A stretch of DNA of 64,000 bases from Candidatus Nanopelagicales bacterium (GCA_037045355.1 JBAOHO010000014.1:62001-126000); one strand, 5' to 3'; shown: positions 17,539 to 26,544, numbered from the stretch's first letter. The notes: generated by a model not told the origin, from the letters alone. Numbers and translations: made by a program.

Positions 17539-19021
17539 CGATGGCATCAGGGTTCGCTTCTGCCCGTCGCCGACGGGCAACCCACACGTCGGAATGGTGC
17601 GTACCGCGCTTTTCAACTGGGCGTTTGCCCGCCACACGGGTGGAACGTTCGTGTTCCGCATCGAAGACACCGATTCCGCGCGAGACACCGAGGAGTCCTA
17701 CGAGGCGCTCGTCGACGCCCTGCAGTGGTTGGGTTTGGAGTGGGACGAAGGGCCCCTGAAGGGTGGTCCGTTCGGGCCCTACCGGCAATCCCAGCGACTC
17801 GACGTCTACGCGGATGTAGCCCTCCGTCTGCTCGCCGCGGGCCGCGCTTATCGGTGCTACTGCACTCCTCAGGAACTGTCCGACCGGCGTGAGCAGGCAC
17901 TCGCTGCCGGACGCACTCCCGGTTACGACGGCCATTGCCGCGACCTGACCGAGGAGCAGGTCACGGCCTACGAACAACAAGGTCGTTCACCCGCCATCCG
18001 GTTTCGGATGTCCGGCGCCGACTTCACCTGGGACGACCTCGTTCGTGGTGAGATGCACGTCTCTGCCGAGCACATTCCGGACTATGTGCTGGTCCGGGGT
18101 AACGGAGAACCGCTCTACACGCTGGTGAATCCCGTGGACGACGCGCTCATGGAGATCACCCACGTGTTGCGGGGTGAGGATCTGCTCTCATCGACGCCGC
18201 GGCAGTTGGCGCTGTACGACGCCTTGCGCGAGATCGGCGTCACCGAGCGCGCGACACCGTCCTTCGGGCACCTTCCGTACGTGATGGGGGAGGGCAACCG
18301 GAAACTGTCGAAGCGGGACCCCGAGTCATCGTTGAACATGTATCGCGACCACGGGTACCTGCCCGAGGGGCTGACGAATTACCTGGCCCTTCTCGGGTGG
18401 TCGATCGGCGACGATCGAGAGTTCTTCTCCAAGGACGAGATGGCCGAGCATTTCGAGATCTCCCGGGTGAACCCGAATCCCGCGCGATTCGACCTGAAGA
18501 AGTGCACGGCCATCAACGGCGATTGGGTGCGGCACCTGCCTGAGACCGAGATTCAACAGCGGTTGATCCCCTATCTGACCGAAGCCGGAGTCCTGCCCGC
18601 CGATCCATCGGAGGAACAGTTGGATCTGCTCGCCCGCGTGGTACCGCTGATCCACACCCGCATGGACACCCTGGTCCAGGCTGCGCCGATGATCGCCTTC
18701 CTGTTCGTCTCCGACCACGATTTCGCCATCGATCCTGATGACGCCGCCAAGGTTCTCAAGGAAGGGTCGGCGACTGTGATCGCAGCTGCCCGCGACGCCC
18801 TCGCCGACGTCACGGATTGGACCACGGATCACATCCAGGCTGCGCTGCGAACGGTATTGATCGACGGTTTGGGTCTGAAACCGAAGCTCGCGTTCGGGCC
18901 CGTGCGTTTGGCCATCACGGGGCGGCGAGTGTCGCCGCCGTTGTTCGAGTCGATGGAACTCCTCGGTCGGGCGCGGTCACTCGACCGACTCGATCGGGCG
19001 AGGCAGTGGGCCGATCAGTAG
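17531..19021 (+). CDS. gltX: Glutamyl-tRNA synthetase
   Basis: This 496-residue class I synthetase charges tRNA-Glu. The HIGH-type signature is FCPSPTGNPHVGMVRTALFN (about residues 9-28) and the KMSKS-type is KLSKRD (about residue 259). The catalytic domain contains FRIEDTDSARD and ITHVLRGEDLLSSTPRQ, followed by the anticodon-binding helical domain. The GTG start lies inside the FAH gene. It is followed by tRNA-Gln(CTG) and tRNA-Glu(CTC). No glnS is visible here, so it may be a non-discriminating enzyme, but this cannot be settled from the window. Confidence 0.95.
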   Translation: MTDDGIRVRFCPSPTGNPHVGMVRTALFNWAFARHTGGTFVFRIEDTDSARDTEESYEALVDALQWLGLEWDEGPLKGGPFGPYRQSQRLDVYADVALRLLAAGRAYRCYCTPQELSDRREQALAAGRTPGYDGHCRDLTEEQVTAYEQQGRSPAIRFRMSGADFTWDDLVRGEMHVSAEHIPDYVLVRGNGEPLYTLVNPVDDALMEITHVLRGEDLLSSTPRQLALYDALREIGVTERATPSFGHLPYVMGEGNRKLSKRDPESSLNMYRDHGYLPEGLTNYLALLGWSIGDDREFFSKDEMAEHFEISRVNPNPARFDLKKCTAINGDWVRHLPETEIQQRLIPYLTEAGVLPADPSEEQLDLLARVVPLIHTRMDTLVQAAPMIAFLFVSDHDFAIDPDDAAKVLKEGSATVIAAARDALADVTDWTTDHIQAALRTVLIDGLGLKPKLAFGPVRLAITGRRVSPPLFESMELLGRARSLDRLDRARQWADQ

Positions 19022-19027
19022 CAGCCC

Positions 19028-19055
19028 TTGGGGCACTCGGGGTTGGGGCTATACT
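19028..19055 (+). promoter_or_regulatory. tRNA promoter
   Basis: TATACT at 19050-19055 is a near-perfect -10, with TTGGGG at 19028-19033 as a partial -35 (16-nt spacing). The tRNA-Gln begins 12 nt downstream. Confidence 0.55.
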
Positions 19056-19067
19056 CGTCGGAGCCCT

Positions 19068-19139
19068 TGGGGTATGGGGTAATTGGCAGCCCGACGGTTT
19101 CTGGTTCCGTTAGTCTAGGTTCGAGTCCTGGTACCCCAG
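19068..19139 (+). tRNA. tRNA-Gln (CTG)
   Basis: This is a 72-nt cloverleaf. Acceptor strands TGGGGTA and TACCCCA pair fully with discriminator G. The anticodon loop TTCTGGT gives anticodon CTG. The T-arm is AGGTTCGAGTCCT. No CCA is encoded. It lies 46 nt after gltX. Confidence 0.95.
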
Positions 19140-19142
19140 CGA

Positions 19143-19166
19143 AATCCTGGTTCACCCAGGATTTTT
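19143..19166 (+). terminator. Terminator after tRNA-Gln
   Basis: The inverted repeat aaatcctgg/cccaggattt has a short loop and runs into a T-run (ttttt), 3 nt after the tRNA. It is a good intrinsic terminator shape. Confidence 0.75.
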
Positions 19167-19205
19167 CACTGTCTCCGCGTCGTGCCGCGGGGTTCAGTGG
19201 TTCCT

Positions 19206-19278
19206 GGCCCCGTTGTGTAGTGGCCTAGCACGCCGCCCTCTCAAGGCGGTAGCGCGGGTTCGAATCCCGTCGGGGCTA
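19206..19278 (+). tRNA. tRNA-Glu (CTC)
   Basis: This is a 73-nt cloverleaf. The acceptor pairs GGCCCCG with CGGGGCT (one G-T at the end), discriminator A. The anticodon stem-loop CCGCC-CTCTCAA-GGCGG gives anticodon CTC. The T-loop is GGTTCGAATCC. No CCA is encoded. It follows the synthetase that charges it. Confidence 0.95.
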
Positions 19279-19283
19279 CGGCT

Positions 19284-19316
19284 CGAGAACCCCTGGTGAC
19301 CCCAGGGGTTCTCGTT
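19284..19316 (+). terminator. Terminator after tRNA-Glu
   Basis: gagaacccctgg pairs with a matching cccaggggttctc arm across a short loop and is followed by gttt. It is a strong GC-rich stem ending the gltX-tRNA region. Confidence 0.75.
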
Positions 19317-19345
19317 TGTCGGGGTTCTTTCTTGGCAGGGCTCTC

Positions 19346-19420
19346 GTTGGTCAGAGTCCTGGTTGGTCAGAGTCCTGGTTGGTCAGAGTCCTGGTTGGTC
19401 AGAGTCCTCGTTGGTCAGAG
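19346..19420 (+). repeat. 16-bp minisatellite, about 4.7 copies
   Basis: The unit gttggtcagagtcctg is repeated head to tail with at most one change per copy, in the 219-bp gap between tRNA-Glu and the secreted hydrolase. There are no spacers, so it is not CRISPR. No function is evident. Confidence 0.9.
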
Positions 19421-19497
19421 GGGTGAATGTTGCCCGTTCGGTTGGGACCCCGACGCACGGACTGTTACTTTTCGGTACCTCGCAGTAACTAGTAATC

Positions 19498-21399
19498 GTG
19501 GTGGTGGCGTCGATGGCAAGGCGGATGGCGGTGGCGTTGGCGGCTGGGGCCCTGGCCGCGGCGGGAATGGCCGGTACGGGAGCAGCCCGAGCCGAAGGCA
19601 ACTCCGACGTTCCTTTGCAGGACCCGCAGACCTCCGCGCCCCCCCAGGGCTCCGCGACTCCTGCTTCCCCGTCCCGGGAAGTGGCCGTGAGTGGCTCCCG
19701 CACAAGGCGTCAGTTCGCTGTGGTGACCCCGGATCGCGGGCAGACCACGATCATCCGCATGCTCGTTTCCTCGCGCTCCCGTCCGACGATCGCGGTCGAG
19801 CGAACCCGATCCCGTACGGGGGCCAAAGGACTCACGGTTGTCGGCGGCGCCAAGAGACTCGCGCGCCATCGGTATGCCGTGACCGTGCCGATCATCAAAC
19901 CGCGCGTCAAAGGAGCCAGTTCTCGGGCCGGCGAACTGAGAGTGTCCGTGGCCGGCAAACAACTGAGGGTGCGTAGCCGTTCGGTCCTGACCGACACCTT
20001 CACTCGCCAGGTCCGCGGCGAGATGTGCCGAGCCGTGAGTCCGTTCGACATCGCCAACCACGACAAGGACACCCGGATCGCCTTCCAGCCGAAAGTGCTC
20101 TTCGGCAAGGCCATGGCGGGATTCCGGCATCCGCAGTACGTGGGAAGTTTCGCGGTGCTGCAGGCGTGCACCGGGCAGTCGCCGCAGACCTACATGAACG
20201 CATTGAGCGGGGTTGATGCCGCAGCGGTCACCGCCCGCAGCCTGTCGGCGAGCGCGGCGACGTCGCCCATCGATACCTCACCGGGATCAGGCGATGCGGT
20301 CGTGCTGGTCTCCGGCTTCATGTCCCAAACGCCGTTCACGACCCCCGGCGCTGTGTGCAGCGCACCCAACATGTCCGCGGGAGGCACCTGGTACGCGCTG
20401 CAGACAAGCTTGGCGAACGCCGGTGTCCCGGTCTACACGGTCCCGGAGACGGAATACGATTACTCAGGTGGCGGTGCCCCGGTTCCGGTGGCCATCGATC
20501 CGGCGGAAATGGGTCTGGGATCCTGCGCCCAAACCCAACTGCCCGCATTGATGACGATGAACACAGCCGGGGATTTCGACATCAACTCGAGCATCTTGGC
20601 CAACTACCTGAACTACATCAACGAGAACTTCGGGGTCGAGCGGGTGTGGCTCGTCGGACACTCAGACGGAGGGCTGTGGTCGCGGGGCGCGATGGACTAC
20701 GCGAGTTTTATGCCGGGGATCCAGATCCAATCGATCACGACCATCGACACCCCGTACACCGGCTCCTTCCTCGCCGACCTCGGGGAATACGAACTGACCG
20801 ACACGTGCGGTGCGCTTCAGCTTGAGTGTCAACTGGACGTGGCTGCGCTGAACGAGATCGTCGATCACTTCGCCACGGCAGTCGGCGAGGGTGCGGCCCT
20901 GAACGAGATGACCTCCGACTACATGGCGGAGTGGAACCAGCGGCTGGCTGGGATCCCCGGGGAGACTCCCTTCTACGCCGCCTCCGCCATCGGGATCAAC
21001 GACCCACGCACGTTCAACTACTTGAGTTCGGGCACGGGAGACGACCCCTTCTACAACCCGAACGACATTGCTGTCGGGCTGTCCAGCGCTCAGGCGGACG
21101 GTCTGGTCGAAAACGGCACGATCTCGGTGCTCCGGTGTTTCCCGACCGTTCCAGGACTGCACACCGAGGTCCCCGGCAAGGTGCTGTCGATCGGCCAAGA
21201 CGTCGACCTGATCAACTCCTTTCCCGGTTCGAGCGTGTTCCCGAACTCGACCACCGCAGTCACCATCAACCCCATGGTGATCGAGTACGTCAGCGAGGTC
21301 CTCGCCGGCAATCCACCGACGCAGACATGCCCGTCGGCGGGTTACGAGCAGTCGGGGCAGTTCGCGCCGGGCCAGTTCGGATCCTGGCCGGACAGCTAG
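19498..21399 (+). CDS. Secreted alpha/beta hydrolase (lipase-like)
   Basis: This protein is 633 residues from GTG 19498; ATG 19513 (MARRMAVALA) is an alternative start. A Sec signal peptide (to about ARA-EGN) is followed by a low-complexity linker and a basic region rich in SRSR. An alpha/beta-hydrolase domain starts at AVVLVSGFMSQTPF. The nucleophile elbow is GHSDGG (Ser about residue 388), and LPGLHTEVP-like late His context is present. ITTIDTPYTGSFLADLGEY resembles triacylglycerol-lipase-type folds. It probably hydrolyses extracellular esters. The substrate is unknown. Confidence 0.78.
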   Translation: MVVASMARRMAVALAAGALAAAGMAGTGAARAEGNSDVPLQDPQTSAPPQGSATPASPSREVAVSGSRTRRQFAVVTPDRGQTTIIRMLVSSRSRPTIAVERTRSRTGAKGLTVVGGAKRLARHRYAVTVPIIKPRVKGASSRAGELRVSVAGKQLRVRSRSVLTDTFTRQVRGEMCRAVSPFDIANHDKDTRIAFQPKVLFGKAMAGFRHPQYVGSFAVLQACTGQSPQTYMNALSGVDAAAVTARSLSASAATSPIDTSPGSGDAVVLVSGFMSQTPFTTPGAVCSAPNMSAGGTWYALQTSLANAGVPVYTVPETEYDYSGGGAPVPVAIDPAEMGLGSCAQTQLPALMTMNTAGDFDINSSILANYLNYINENFGVERVWLVGHSDGGLWSRGAMDYASFMPGIQIQSITTIDTPYTGSFLADLGEYELTDTCGALQLECQLDVAALNEIVDHFATAVGEGAALNEMTSDYMAEWNQRLAGIPGETPFYAASAIGINDPRTFNYLSSGTGDDPFYNPNDIAVGLSSAQADGLVENGTISVLRCFPTVPGLHTEVPGKVLSIGQDVDLINSFPGSSVFPNSTTAVTINPMVIEYVSEVLAGNPPTQTCPSAGYEQSGQFAPGQFGSWPDS

Positions 21400-21908
21400 T
21401 CCGAAATTGACCTAGGGCGCCACGCGGCAGCGCCCGGCGGAGCCGGGACCCTTGGTGGGGTCAGGCGGCTGGTTCGAGGCAAGCCTTGTAGCCGAGGGCT
21501 TCGAGTTGGCGGACGTGGTTGCGGCGTTGCCGGGCGATGATGGCGAACTGGATCCGCATCGTGGTAGCAGAGACAACCATGAAGCAGGTGTAGGCCAGGG
21601 CAGTGGCGGCGGTCGCCGTGAACGTCAAGGGAATCGGTACGGTTGCCGCGCCACCCGACGCCATCGCCCACGATCGCCATCCGCGTGATCGCGTCGTGGA
21701 ACTCCTTGCCGAAGTGCAGATCGCTCCCCCACACACTCGCCTTCTCCCAACGCAGATCGGTGAGATCACACAGGAGTTGAACCGTGCCGTACTGGGCGAC
21801 CAGCGACTCCATCTCAGGCACCATGGCGGCATAGTCCGCTTTGTCGATGACTCCGCTGAGCCGGTATCCCAGGACCGAGCCTTCGCTGCCGTCGAGTTTC
21901 TCCAACAT
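21396..21908 (-). pseudogene. SpoIIAA/STAS-like protein with broken C-terminus
   Basis: From ATG 21908 (GGAAGGGG upstream) about 80 residues match the SpoIIAA-like family: SEGSVLGYRLSGVIDKADYA, VQLLCDLTDLRW, FGKEFHDAITRMAIVGD. At that point the family's WEEW-type C-terminus is missing. The frame runs on through low-quality sequence (GVGWRGNRTDSLDV and so on) to 21396. From about 21664 the coding signal moves to another frame encoding a membrane peptide. This looks like a deletion that fused two unrelated genes. Confidence 0.6.
21461..21664 (-). CDS. Small single-pass membrane protein or fragment
   Basis: This 67-residue ORF from ATG 21664 has strong third-position GC. It contains a membrane segment (LTFTATAATALAYTCFMVV) followed by a basic cytoplasmic tail (MRIQFAIIARQRRNHVRQL) and ends LGYKACLEPAA. 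It overlaps the end of the SpoIIAA-like frame. It is either a real small protein or the 3' remnant of a longer membrane-protein gene cut by the same deletion. I do not recognise it. Confidence 0.5.
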   Translation of the reverse strand: MASGGAATVPIPLTFTATAATALAYTCFMVVSATTMRIQFAIIARQRRNHVRQLEALGYKACLEPAA

Positions 21909-22110
21909 GGTTTCCCCTTCCAGCCCCTGGCTCGGACCAGCGATGAGCCGCTCGTGCGAACCGAACTGCATGCCCGGTAGTCGCCCGCCGGTCGGCAGGT
22001 CCAGAGACAGCCGGTCATGTTCCATTCTGCCTTCGTCTGAATCAGAACGATTTCCTTCGTCCGCCTTTCGCACGCGGACGCTCCCTGGGAATGGCAGCCA
22101 CAATCAACTC

Positions 22111-22302
22111 ATGGCCTATTCCTTCGCAACCGAGCTATGGATCTGGGACGCCCGCAAGCGACGCAAACTCAGCCCCGATTGCCGGGTTCTTCTCGGTGAC
22201 GACTTTGTCGATTCCCCGCGGGTGTTGCGCGAAAATGTTGTGACTGCGCGCGTGGTCCGATTCACTGGTGAGGGAGGGCTGAGAGGTGTCTGTCCCGAGT
22301 GA
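22111..22302 (+). pseudogene. DUF1905-like N-terminal remnant
   Basis: The first 15 residues (MAYSFATELWIWDAR) look like the start of a DUF1905 protein. The sequence then changes to unrelated residues and ends after 63 codons, where intact members run to about 100 residues. A CACAAT hexamer 6 nt before the ATG may be a former leaderless promoter. Its end overlaps the GGDEF gene start by 17 nt. Confidence 0.4.
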
Positions 22303-23482
22303 TTCGATGGCGTCGACCGGACCCGGTCCATCGCCAGCCAGCGGTGTCCTCCGTCGCCGGGTTCGCCTGCTGACGTGGCTCCAACTGGGCCTGGCAGCGC
22401 TGCTCTGCGTCGGGGTCGCGGTGATCGCGGTAGCAATGAGCCCTGCGATGCCGGCCCGGATCTCGTACATGGCCATGACCGGCGCGCTGGCGGCGCTCAT
22501 GATCGCTGCGTGGGCGATGAACCGCGCGGGACACTATCGGGTCGCTGCCTGGGTAACTGTCGTGGTCGTGTCCATCCCTCCATGGCTGGCGCTGGCTGTC
22601 GACGAGCAGGTCCGCGCCGGGGACCTGATGCCATTGACATATGTGGTGTTGTCGATCGTGCTGACCGCGATGCTGCTGGACACCGCGAGCACAGTGGTCG
22701 TTGCAGGGGTCCAATGGGCCGCACTGCTGTTGTTGTCGTTCGTGTTACCCCACTCGAGGTTCAATTGGCCGAGCTTGCTGACGCTGGTGTTCTTTCTTTC
22801 GGTGCTGGCCATCCTGTACACAATCGTCACCCGCCGCGATACCGAACAGATTGAGGAGCAGGGCCGCAGGATCCGCGAGGATCAAAGGGAACTTCACGAC
22901 CGCCTGGTCCACGATCCGCTGACTGGGCTGTTCAACTGGGGACATCTCGCCGAGGTTCTGCCACGGACGATCACGCAGGCCCAAGAAGATGGAATGCCAG
23001 TCAGCCTGCTCGTCTTGGACATTGACAACTTCAAAGCCATCAACGACTTGTATGGGCACAACGTTGGTGACCAGGTGCTGCGAGATGTCGCCTCGGTGCT
23101 GCGCTCGACAGTTCGTCCCTCGGACATCGTCTTTCGGTTCGGAGGGGACGAGTTCGTCGTGATCCAGCCTGGACTGGCCGCAGATGTCGCGCACGCACGC
23201 GCAGCGGAAGAGCTCCTGCACCTTCGCTCCATTCAACTTCCTGATGCGCCGACCCAACTGCAAGTCTCCGTGAGCGGCGGAATCGCGAGCTACCCCGACC
23301 ACGCCACCAATAGCGAAGACCTCTTCCGTCGGGCGGACGCCGCGCTCCTCGAAGCCAAACGCTCCGGCCGCAACCGACTGGAGCTGTCCAACAAGTACCC
23401 CAATCCGCTCAGTGAGGATTGTGCGGCAACCGACGATGACAGGGGGCCTACGGCGCACGGCTCATGGAACACCTTTGGCTGA
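22286..23482 (+). CDS. Membrane-bound GGDEF diguanylate cyclase
   Basis: This 398-residue protein starts at GTG 22286. About six membrane helices occupy residues 25-185 with no recognised sensor family. A short coiled linker (TEQIEEQGRRIREDQRELHD) follows, then a GGDEF domain beginning DPLTGLFNWGHL. The active-site loop is intact (FRFGGDEFVVI), with LDIDNFKAINDLYGHNVGD before it and VSVSGGIASYPDH after. It should make cyclic di-GMP. No RxxD inhibitory site is evident just upstream of GGDEF. The signal sensed is unknown. Confidence 0.9.
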   Translation: MSVPSDSMASTGPGPSPASGVLRRRVRLLTWLQLGLAALLCVGVAVIAVAMSPAMPARISYMAMTGALAALMIAAWAMNRAGHYRVAAWVTVVVVSIPPWLALAVDEQVRAGDLMPLTYVVLSIVLTAMLLDTASTVVVAGVQWAALLLLSFVLPHSRFNWPSLLTLVFFLSVLAILYTIVTRRDTEQIEEQGRRIREDQRELHDRLVHDPLTGLFNWGHLAEVLPRTITQAQEDGMPVSLLVLDIDNFKAINDLYGHNVGDQVLRDVASVLRSTVRPSDIVFRFGGDEFVVIQPGLAADVAHARAAEELLHLRSIQLPDAPTQLQVSVSGGIASYPDHATNSEDLFRRADAALLEAKRSGRNRLELSNKYPNPLSEDCAATDDDRGPTAHGSWNTFG

Positions 23483-23623
23483 GTCCTCGCGGCCATGCCT
23501 CCAACATGGGAGGAAGTGTGCGCGACAGTCTCAAGCCCGGGGCTTGCTCGGTTCACTCGCTGGCAGACTCCGCGCCCTCTGGCAAACTGACGACAGGTGC
23601 TCGTCAGCTGGCCACGGGGACGA

Positions 23624-24481
23624 TCACGAGATGACTTGCAGAACCCACGATCGATACGCGGCGACCTTGGTATAGACGCCGGGCTGGCCCCGCTGAGCGC
23701 ACCTGTTTCCGCCGAAACTCACGATGCCTGCGAGCAGGGGCACGCCACCCGGGCCGGTCACGACCAGGGGGCCTCCGCTGTCGCCGCTGCACGAGTCCAC
23801 AACGATCCCACTCGCTTGGAGACCACCGGCACAGACCTGGGTTCGCGGTGCGATCCCGCCCCAGATCCACTGGCAGCGCGATCCGCGCACCATCCGCAGA
23901 GCACCCTGCTGCATGTGGTCGTCGTAGCCGCGACCACTGGCGCGGGTACTGCCCCAGCCGAACACCGAAGCAGGAGTGCCGGCCCGATACACGGACGTGC
24001 TGCTCGCCATGGCCATCGGGGGTGCTGCCACCGGTTGGCTCAGTTGCAGAACGGCGATGTCTCCGCGGTCGGTGCGTCGGTCCCATGGGCCGCGCACGAT
24101 GCGGCTGATCCCGACCGTGACCCCGTCGTCATCGGTCAAAACAGTTCGGCCCACGAAAGCGGCGAGGTCGCCGGCCCGTTCACCCGCGACGCAGTGGGCA
24201 GCGGTCACGATCCATTGTGGGTCGATCAGGGTGGAGCCGCAGAAGACGCCTTCGGACGCTGACCGGTCGTTGTAACCCAACGCGACCACCTGCGGCCAAT
24301 CGCCAACGGGGACGTCTTGGCCGTTCACGACCGCGGGGCCGTGGGGTTTGGCCGACGCAGGAGTGGGGAGCGCCAGGACCGACAGAATCGTGATGAGCCC
24401 CACTATCAGGGGGATGATCAGCCGTGAACGGCCGTGACCTTGACGATGGGGGAGGGTCCAACTCCGGAGTTCAACGATCAT
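23624..24481 (-). CDS. Secreted trypsin-like serine protease (S1 family)
   Basis: This protein is 285 residues from ATG 24481 with AGGGAG upstream. A basic N-terminus and signal helix (LIIPLIVGLITILSVLAL) end near ASA-KPH. Propeptide cleavage would occur before VVNGQDVPVGDWP. The catalytic triad is complete: His96 (TAAHC), Asp141 (GDIAVLQL), Ser235 (CSGDSGGPL). Cysteines pair as in chymotrypsin-fold proteases. The residue at the S1 base (DSCSGDSGG) suggests trypsin-like specificity. It is likely extracellular. Confidence 0.92.
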   Translation of the reverse strand: MIVELRSWTLPHRQGHGRSRLIIPLIVGLITILSVLALPTPASAKPHGPAVVNGQDVPVGDWPQVVALGYNDRSASEGVFCGSTLIDPQWIVTAAHCVAGERAGDLAAFVGRTVLTDDDGVTVGISRIVRGPWDRRTDRGDIAVLQLSQPVAAPPMAMASSTSVYRAGTPASVFGWGSTRASGRGYDDHMQQGALRMVRGSRCQWIWGGIAPRTQVCAGGLQASGIVVDSCSGDSGGPLVVTGPGGVPLLAGIVSFGGNRCAQRGQPGVYTKVAAYRSWVLQVIS

Positions 24482-24559
24482 GGTGCTCCCTGGTGGTGGG
24501 AACCCAGTGTGGGGCACGTACGTGGTCGTGTCACGCGTGGCCGAGGTGCTGATATGGCG

Positions 24560-25483
24560 TCAGGGCGCCAGGGCGGTCACGACGAGAGAGACGACCGTTG
24601 CGACCTGTGCCATGGCGCCCAGGACGTCGCCGGTGATCCCTGCGATGCGGCGCCGGATCGACAGCGTGGCCAGCCATGCCGTTGCGACGCCGATCGGGAT
24701 CGCAGCCACAACCGCGATCGTGGCGCCGAGGCGGGCGTCATCATCGAGCAGTCCGAGGACCAGCGGCACGACCATGACTGCGACGGTGAGCGCCAGGGCT
24801 TGGACGCGACTCACACTGCCGCTCACCCAGGCACCCAGCCCGTCCGGTCGGGCAGCCTGCTGGGTACATCCCCAGAGGATCGCGACCCTTCCCGCGAGCA
24901 CAGCCGTGACCAGTGCCTCGGTGCCATGGCCTCGGGTTACGGCCACAGCCAGGGTCGAGGTAGCCAGCACCGCGAATATGACGACCGCGAACACCCCCAT
25001 CGGTCCGCTCGCCGAGTCCTTCATCACCGCCAAGGATCGATGCGCGCTCCCGCGCACCGCGATGGCATCCGCGGTGTCGGCGAGTCCGTCCAGGTGCAGC
25101 CCCCCGGTCAGGAGTTCGACGGTCATGATCGCAAGCGCCGCCGCGACCAGAGCGCCGGGTGGGTCGGTTGCCATCGATCCCCACACGTCACCGTCGATGA
25201 GCGCGCGTACCGCGAACAGGACGACGGCTGCGAGAGTCGCTACGACAAGACCGGTCACCGGGGCCAGTAGCACTGCGCGCCGTACGACAGAGGCTGAGGG
25301 CGCGGGGCCGGACTGTTGGGCAGACTCGGTCTGTTCGCGATCAGTTGCTGTCTCGCCTGTCGCAGAGGTCTTGGGAGGTGGGTCCGATGCTGCTCCCGTC
25401 GGCGGGCTCTTGCGCGCGTCGGAGGATCGGTCGATCGGCAGGATCGTGAACAGGCCGAACGACAGCCGCAGCGCGGACGTCAC
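24560..25483 (-). CDS. cobS: Adenosylcobinamide-GDP ribazoletransferase (cobalamin synthase)
   Basis: This protein is 307 residues from GTG 25483, overlapping the cobT stop by 4 nt (GTGA). It joins adenosylcobinamide-GDP and alpha-ribazole (phosphate) in the membrane. The hallmark LLTGGLHLDGLADTADAI and RGSAHRSLAVMKDSASGPMG are present, with about seven membrane helices. An unusual hydrophilic insert of about 45 residues (rich in S, T, P, E) lies after the first helix segment LRLSFGLFTILPID. It is the last gene of the asd-cobUTS operon. Confidence 0.93.
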   Translation of the reverse strand: MTSALRLSFGLFTILPIDRSSDARKSPPTGAASDPPPKTSATGETATDREQTESAQQSGPAPSASVVRRAVLLAPVTGLVVATLAAVVLFAVRALIDGDVWGSMATDPPGALVAAALAIMTVELLTGGLHLDGLADTADAIAVRGSAHRSLAVMKDSASGPMGVFAVVIFAVLATSTLAVAVTRGHGTEALVTAVLAGRVAILWGCTQQAARPDGLGAWVSGSVSRVQALALTVAVMVVPLVLGLLDDDARLGATIAVVAAIPIGVATAWLATLSIRRRIAGITGDVLGAMAQVATVVSLVVTALAP

Positions 25484-26544
25484 TCTTGCCCGATGAACTG
25501 GTCGTCCGGTGAGGAGATCCCCGCTGCTTCGAGCGTCGCCATGGTGCCGAGCAGTGCGGCTGCCGCGTTCACGACAGGCAGCGCGGTCAATGCCCCGGTC
25601 CCTTCGCCGAGCCGCATCTCCAGGTCGAGCACTGGTGTCAGTTCCAGAGCGGCCAGGGCGATCGAGTGAGCCGGTTCCGCCGAGCGGTGCCCCGCCCACC
25701 ACCACTCTCGCGCTCCCGGGTCCATCCGATCGGCGACCAGCGCGGCGGCCGTCACAACGACGCCATCTAGTAGGACGGGTATGCCGCGCTGGGCGCAGCC
25801 CCCGAGCAGGCCCGCCATGACCGCGAGATCGGCGCCCCCGATCGTCTCCAGGACGGCGCTCGGGTCACTGCGCAGTTCGCGACTGCGCCACAATGCGTCG
25901 CGGACGGCGGCTACCTTGCGCATCCAGGTCGCATCATCGATCCCGGTCCCTCGACCAGTGACGCTGACGGGATCCTCGTCACCCAGTGCGGCGATCAACG
26001 CGGCGGCGGGTGTCGTGTTACCGATCCCCATGTCGCCGACGATCACCAGATCAGCTCCGGCTTGCCGTTGTTCCTCGGCCAACGCTCGCCCGAGGTCGAG
26101 TGCGGCGCTCGTCTGCTCGGCAGTCAGGGCGTTCTCGCGGTCGATCGATCCACTTGCTCGCCGAATCCGTCGCTGCGTGATCGTTGCGGGAATCGTCAGG
26201 CCGGGATAGTCGGAATCGACGGACGCGTCGACCACCTGAACGGAGGCCATCACATCGCGGGCGAGTACGTTGACGGCGGCCCCTCCGGACACCATCGTGG
26301 CGACCATCTGGGCAGTGACCTCGCTGGGGTAGGCGCTCGTCGCCGCCATGGTCGCGACCCCATGGTCCCCGGCGATCACGACGACCCGAACCGCGCGGAA
26401 CGGTTCGGGCGGGCACCTGCCCTGCACCCCCGCGCACCAGACGGCGATGTCCTCGAGCGCCCCGAGCGCCCCCACCGGCTTGGCCAGTCGGCCGAGACGG
26501 TCTCGGGCCTGGGCGCGAGTGTCCGGGTCGGGTGCGGGGATCAT
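25480..26544 (-). CDS. cobT: Nicotinate-nucleotide--dimethylbenzimidazole phosphoribosyltransferase
   Basis: This 354-residue enzyme makes alpha-ribazole phosphate for the lower ligand of cobalamin. Visible motifs are VVIAGDHGVATMAATSAYP, the MVATMVSGGAAVNVLA stretch, VIVGDMGIGNTTPAAALI and, near the C-terminus, LEMRLGEGTGALTALPVV with the catalytic Glu. It overlaps cobU upstream and cobS downstream by 4 nt each, so translation is coupled through cobU-cobT-cobS. Confidence 0.95.
   Translation of the reverse strand: MIPAPDPDTRAQARDRLGRLAKPVGALGALEDIAVWCAGVQGRCPPEPFRAVRVVVIAGDHGVATMAATSAYPSEVTAQMVATMVSGGAAVNVLARDVMASVQVVDASVDSDYPGLTIPATITQRRIRRASGSIDRENALTAEQTSAALDLGRALAEEQRQAGADLVIVGDMGIGNTTPAAALIAALGDEDPVSVTGRGTGIDDATWMRKVAAVRDALWRSRELRSDPSAVLETIGGADLAVMAGLLGGCAQRGIPVLLDGVVVTAAALVADRMDPGAREWWWAGHRSAEPAHSIALAALELTPVLDLEMRLGEGTGALTALPVVNAAAALLGTMATLEAAGISSPDDQFIGQE

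Noticed and set aside
19346..19420. Possible CRISPR array
   Set aside because: The copies are head to tail with no unique spacers, and there are no cas genes.
19296..19976. ORF translating the 16-bp repeats (SWLVRVLVGQ...)
   Set aside because: The frame overlaps the signal peptide of the hydrolase gene and its composition is not protein-like.
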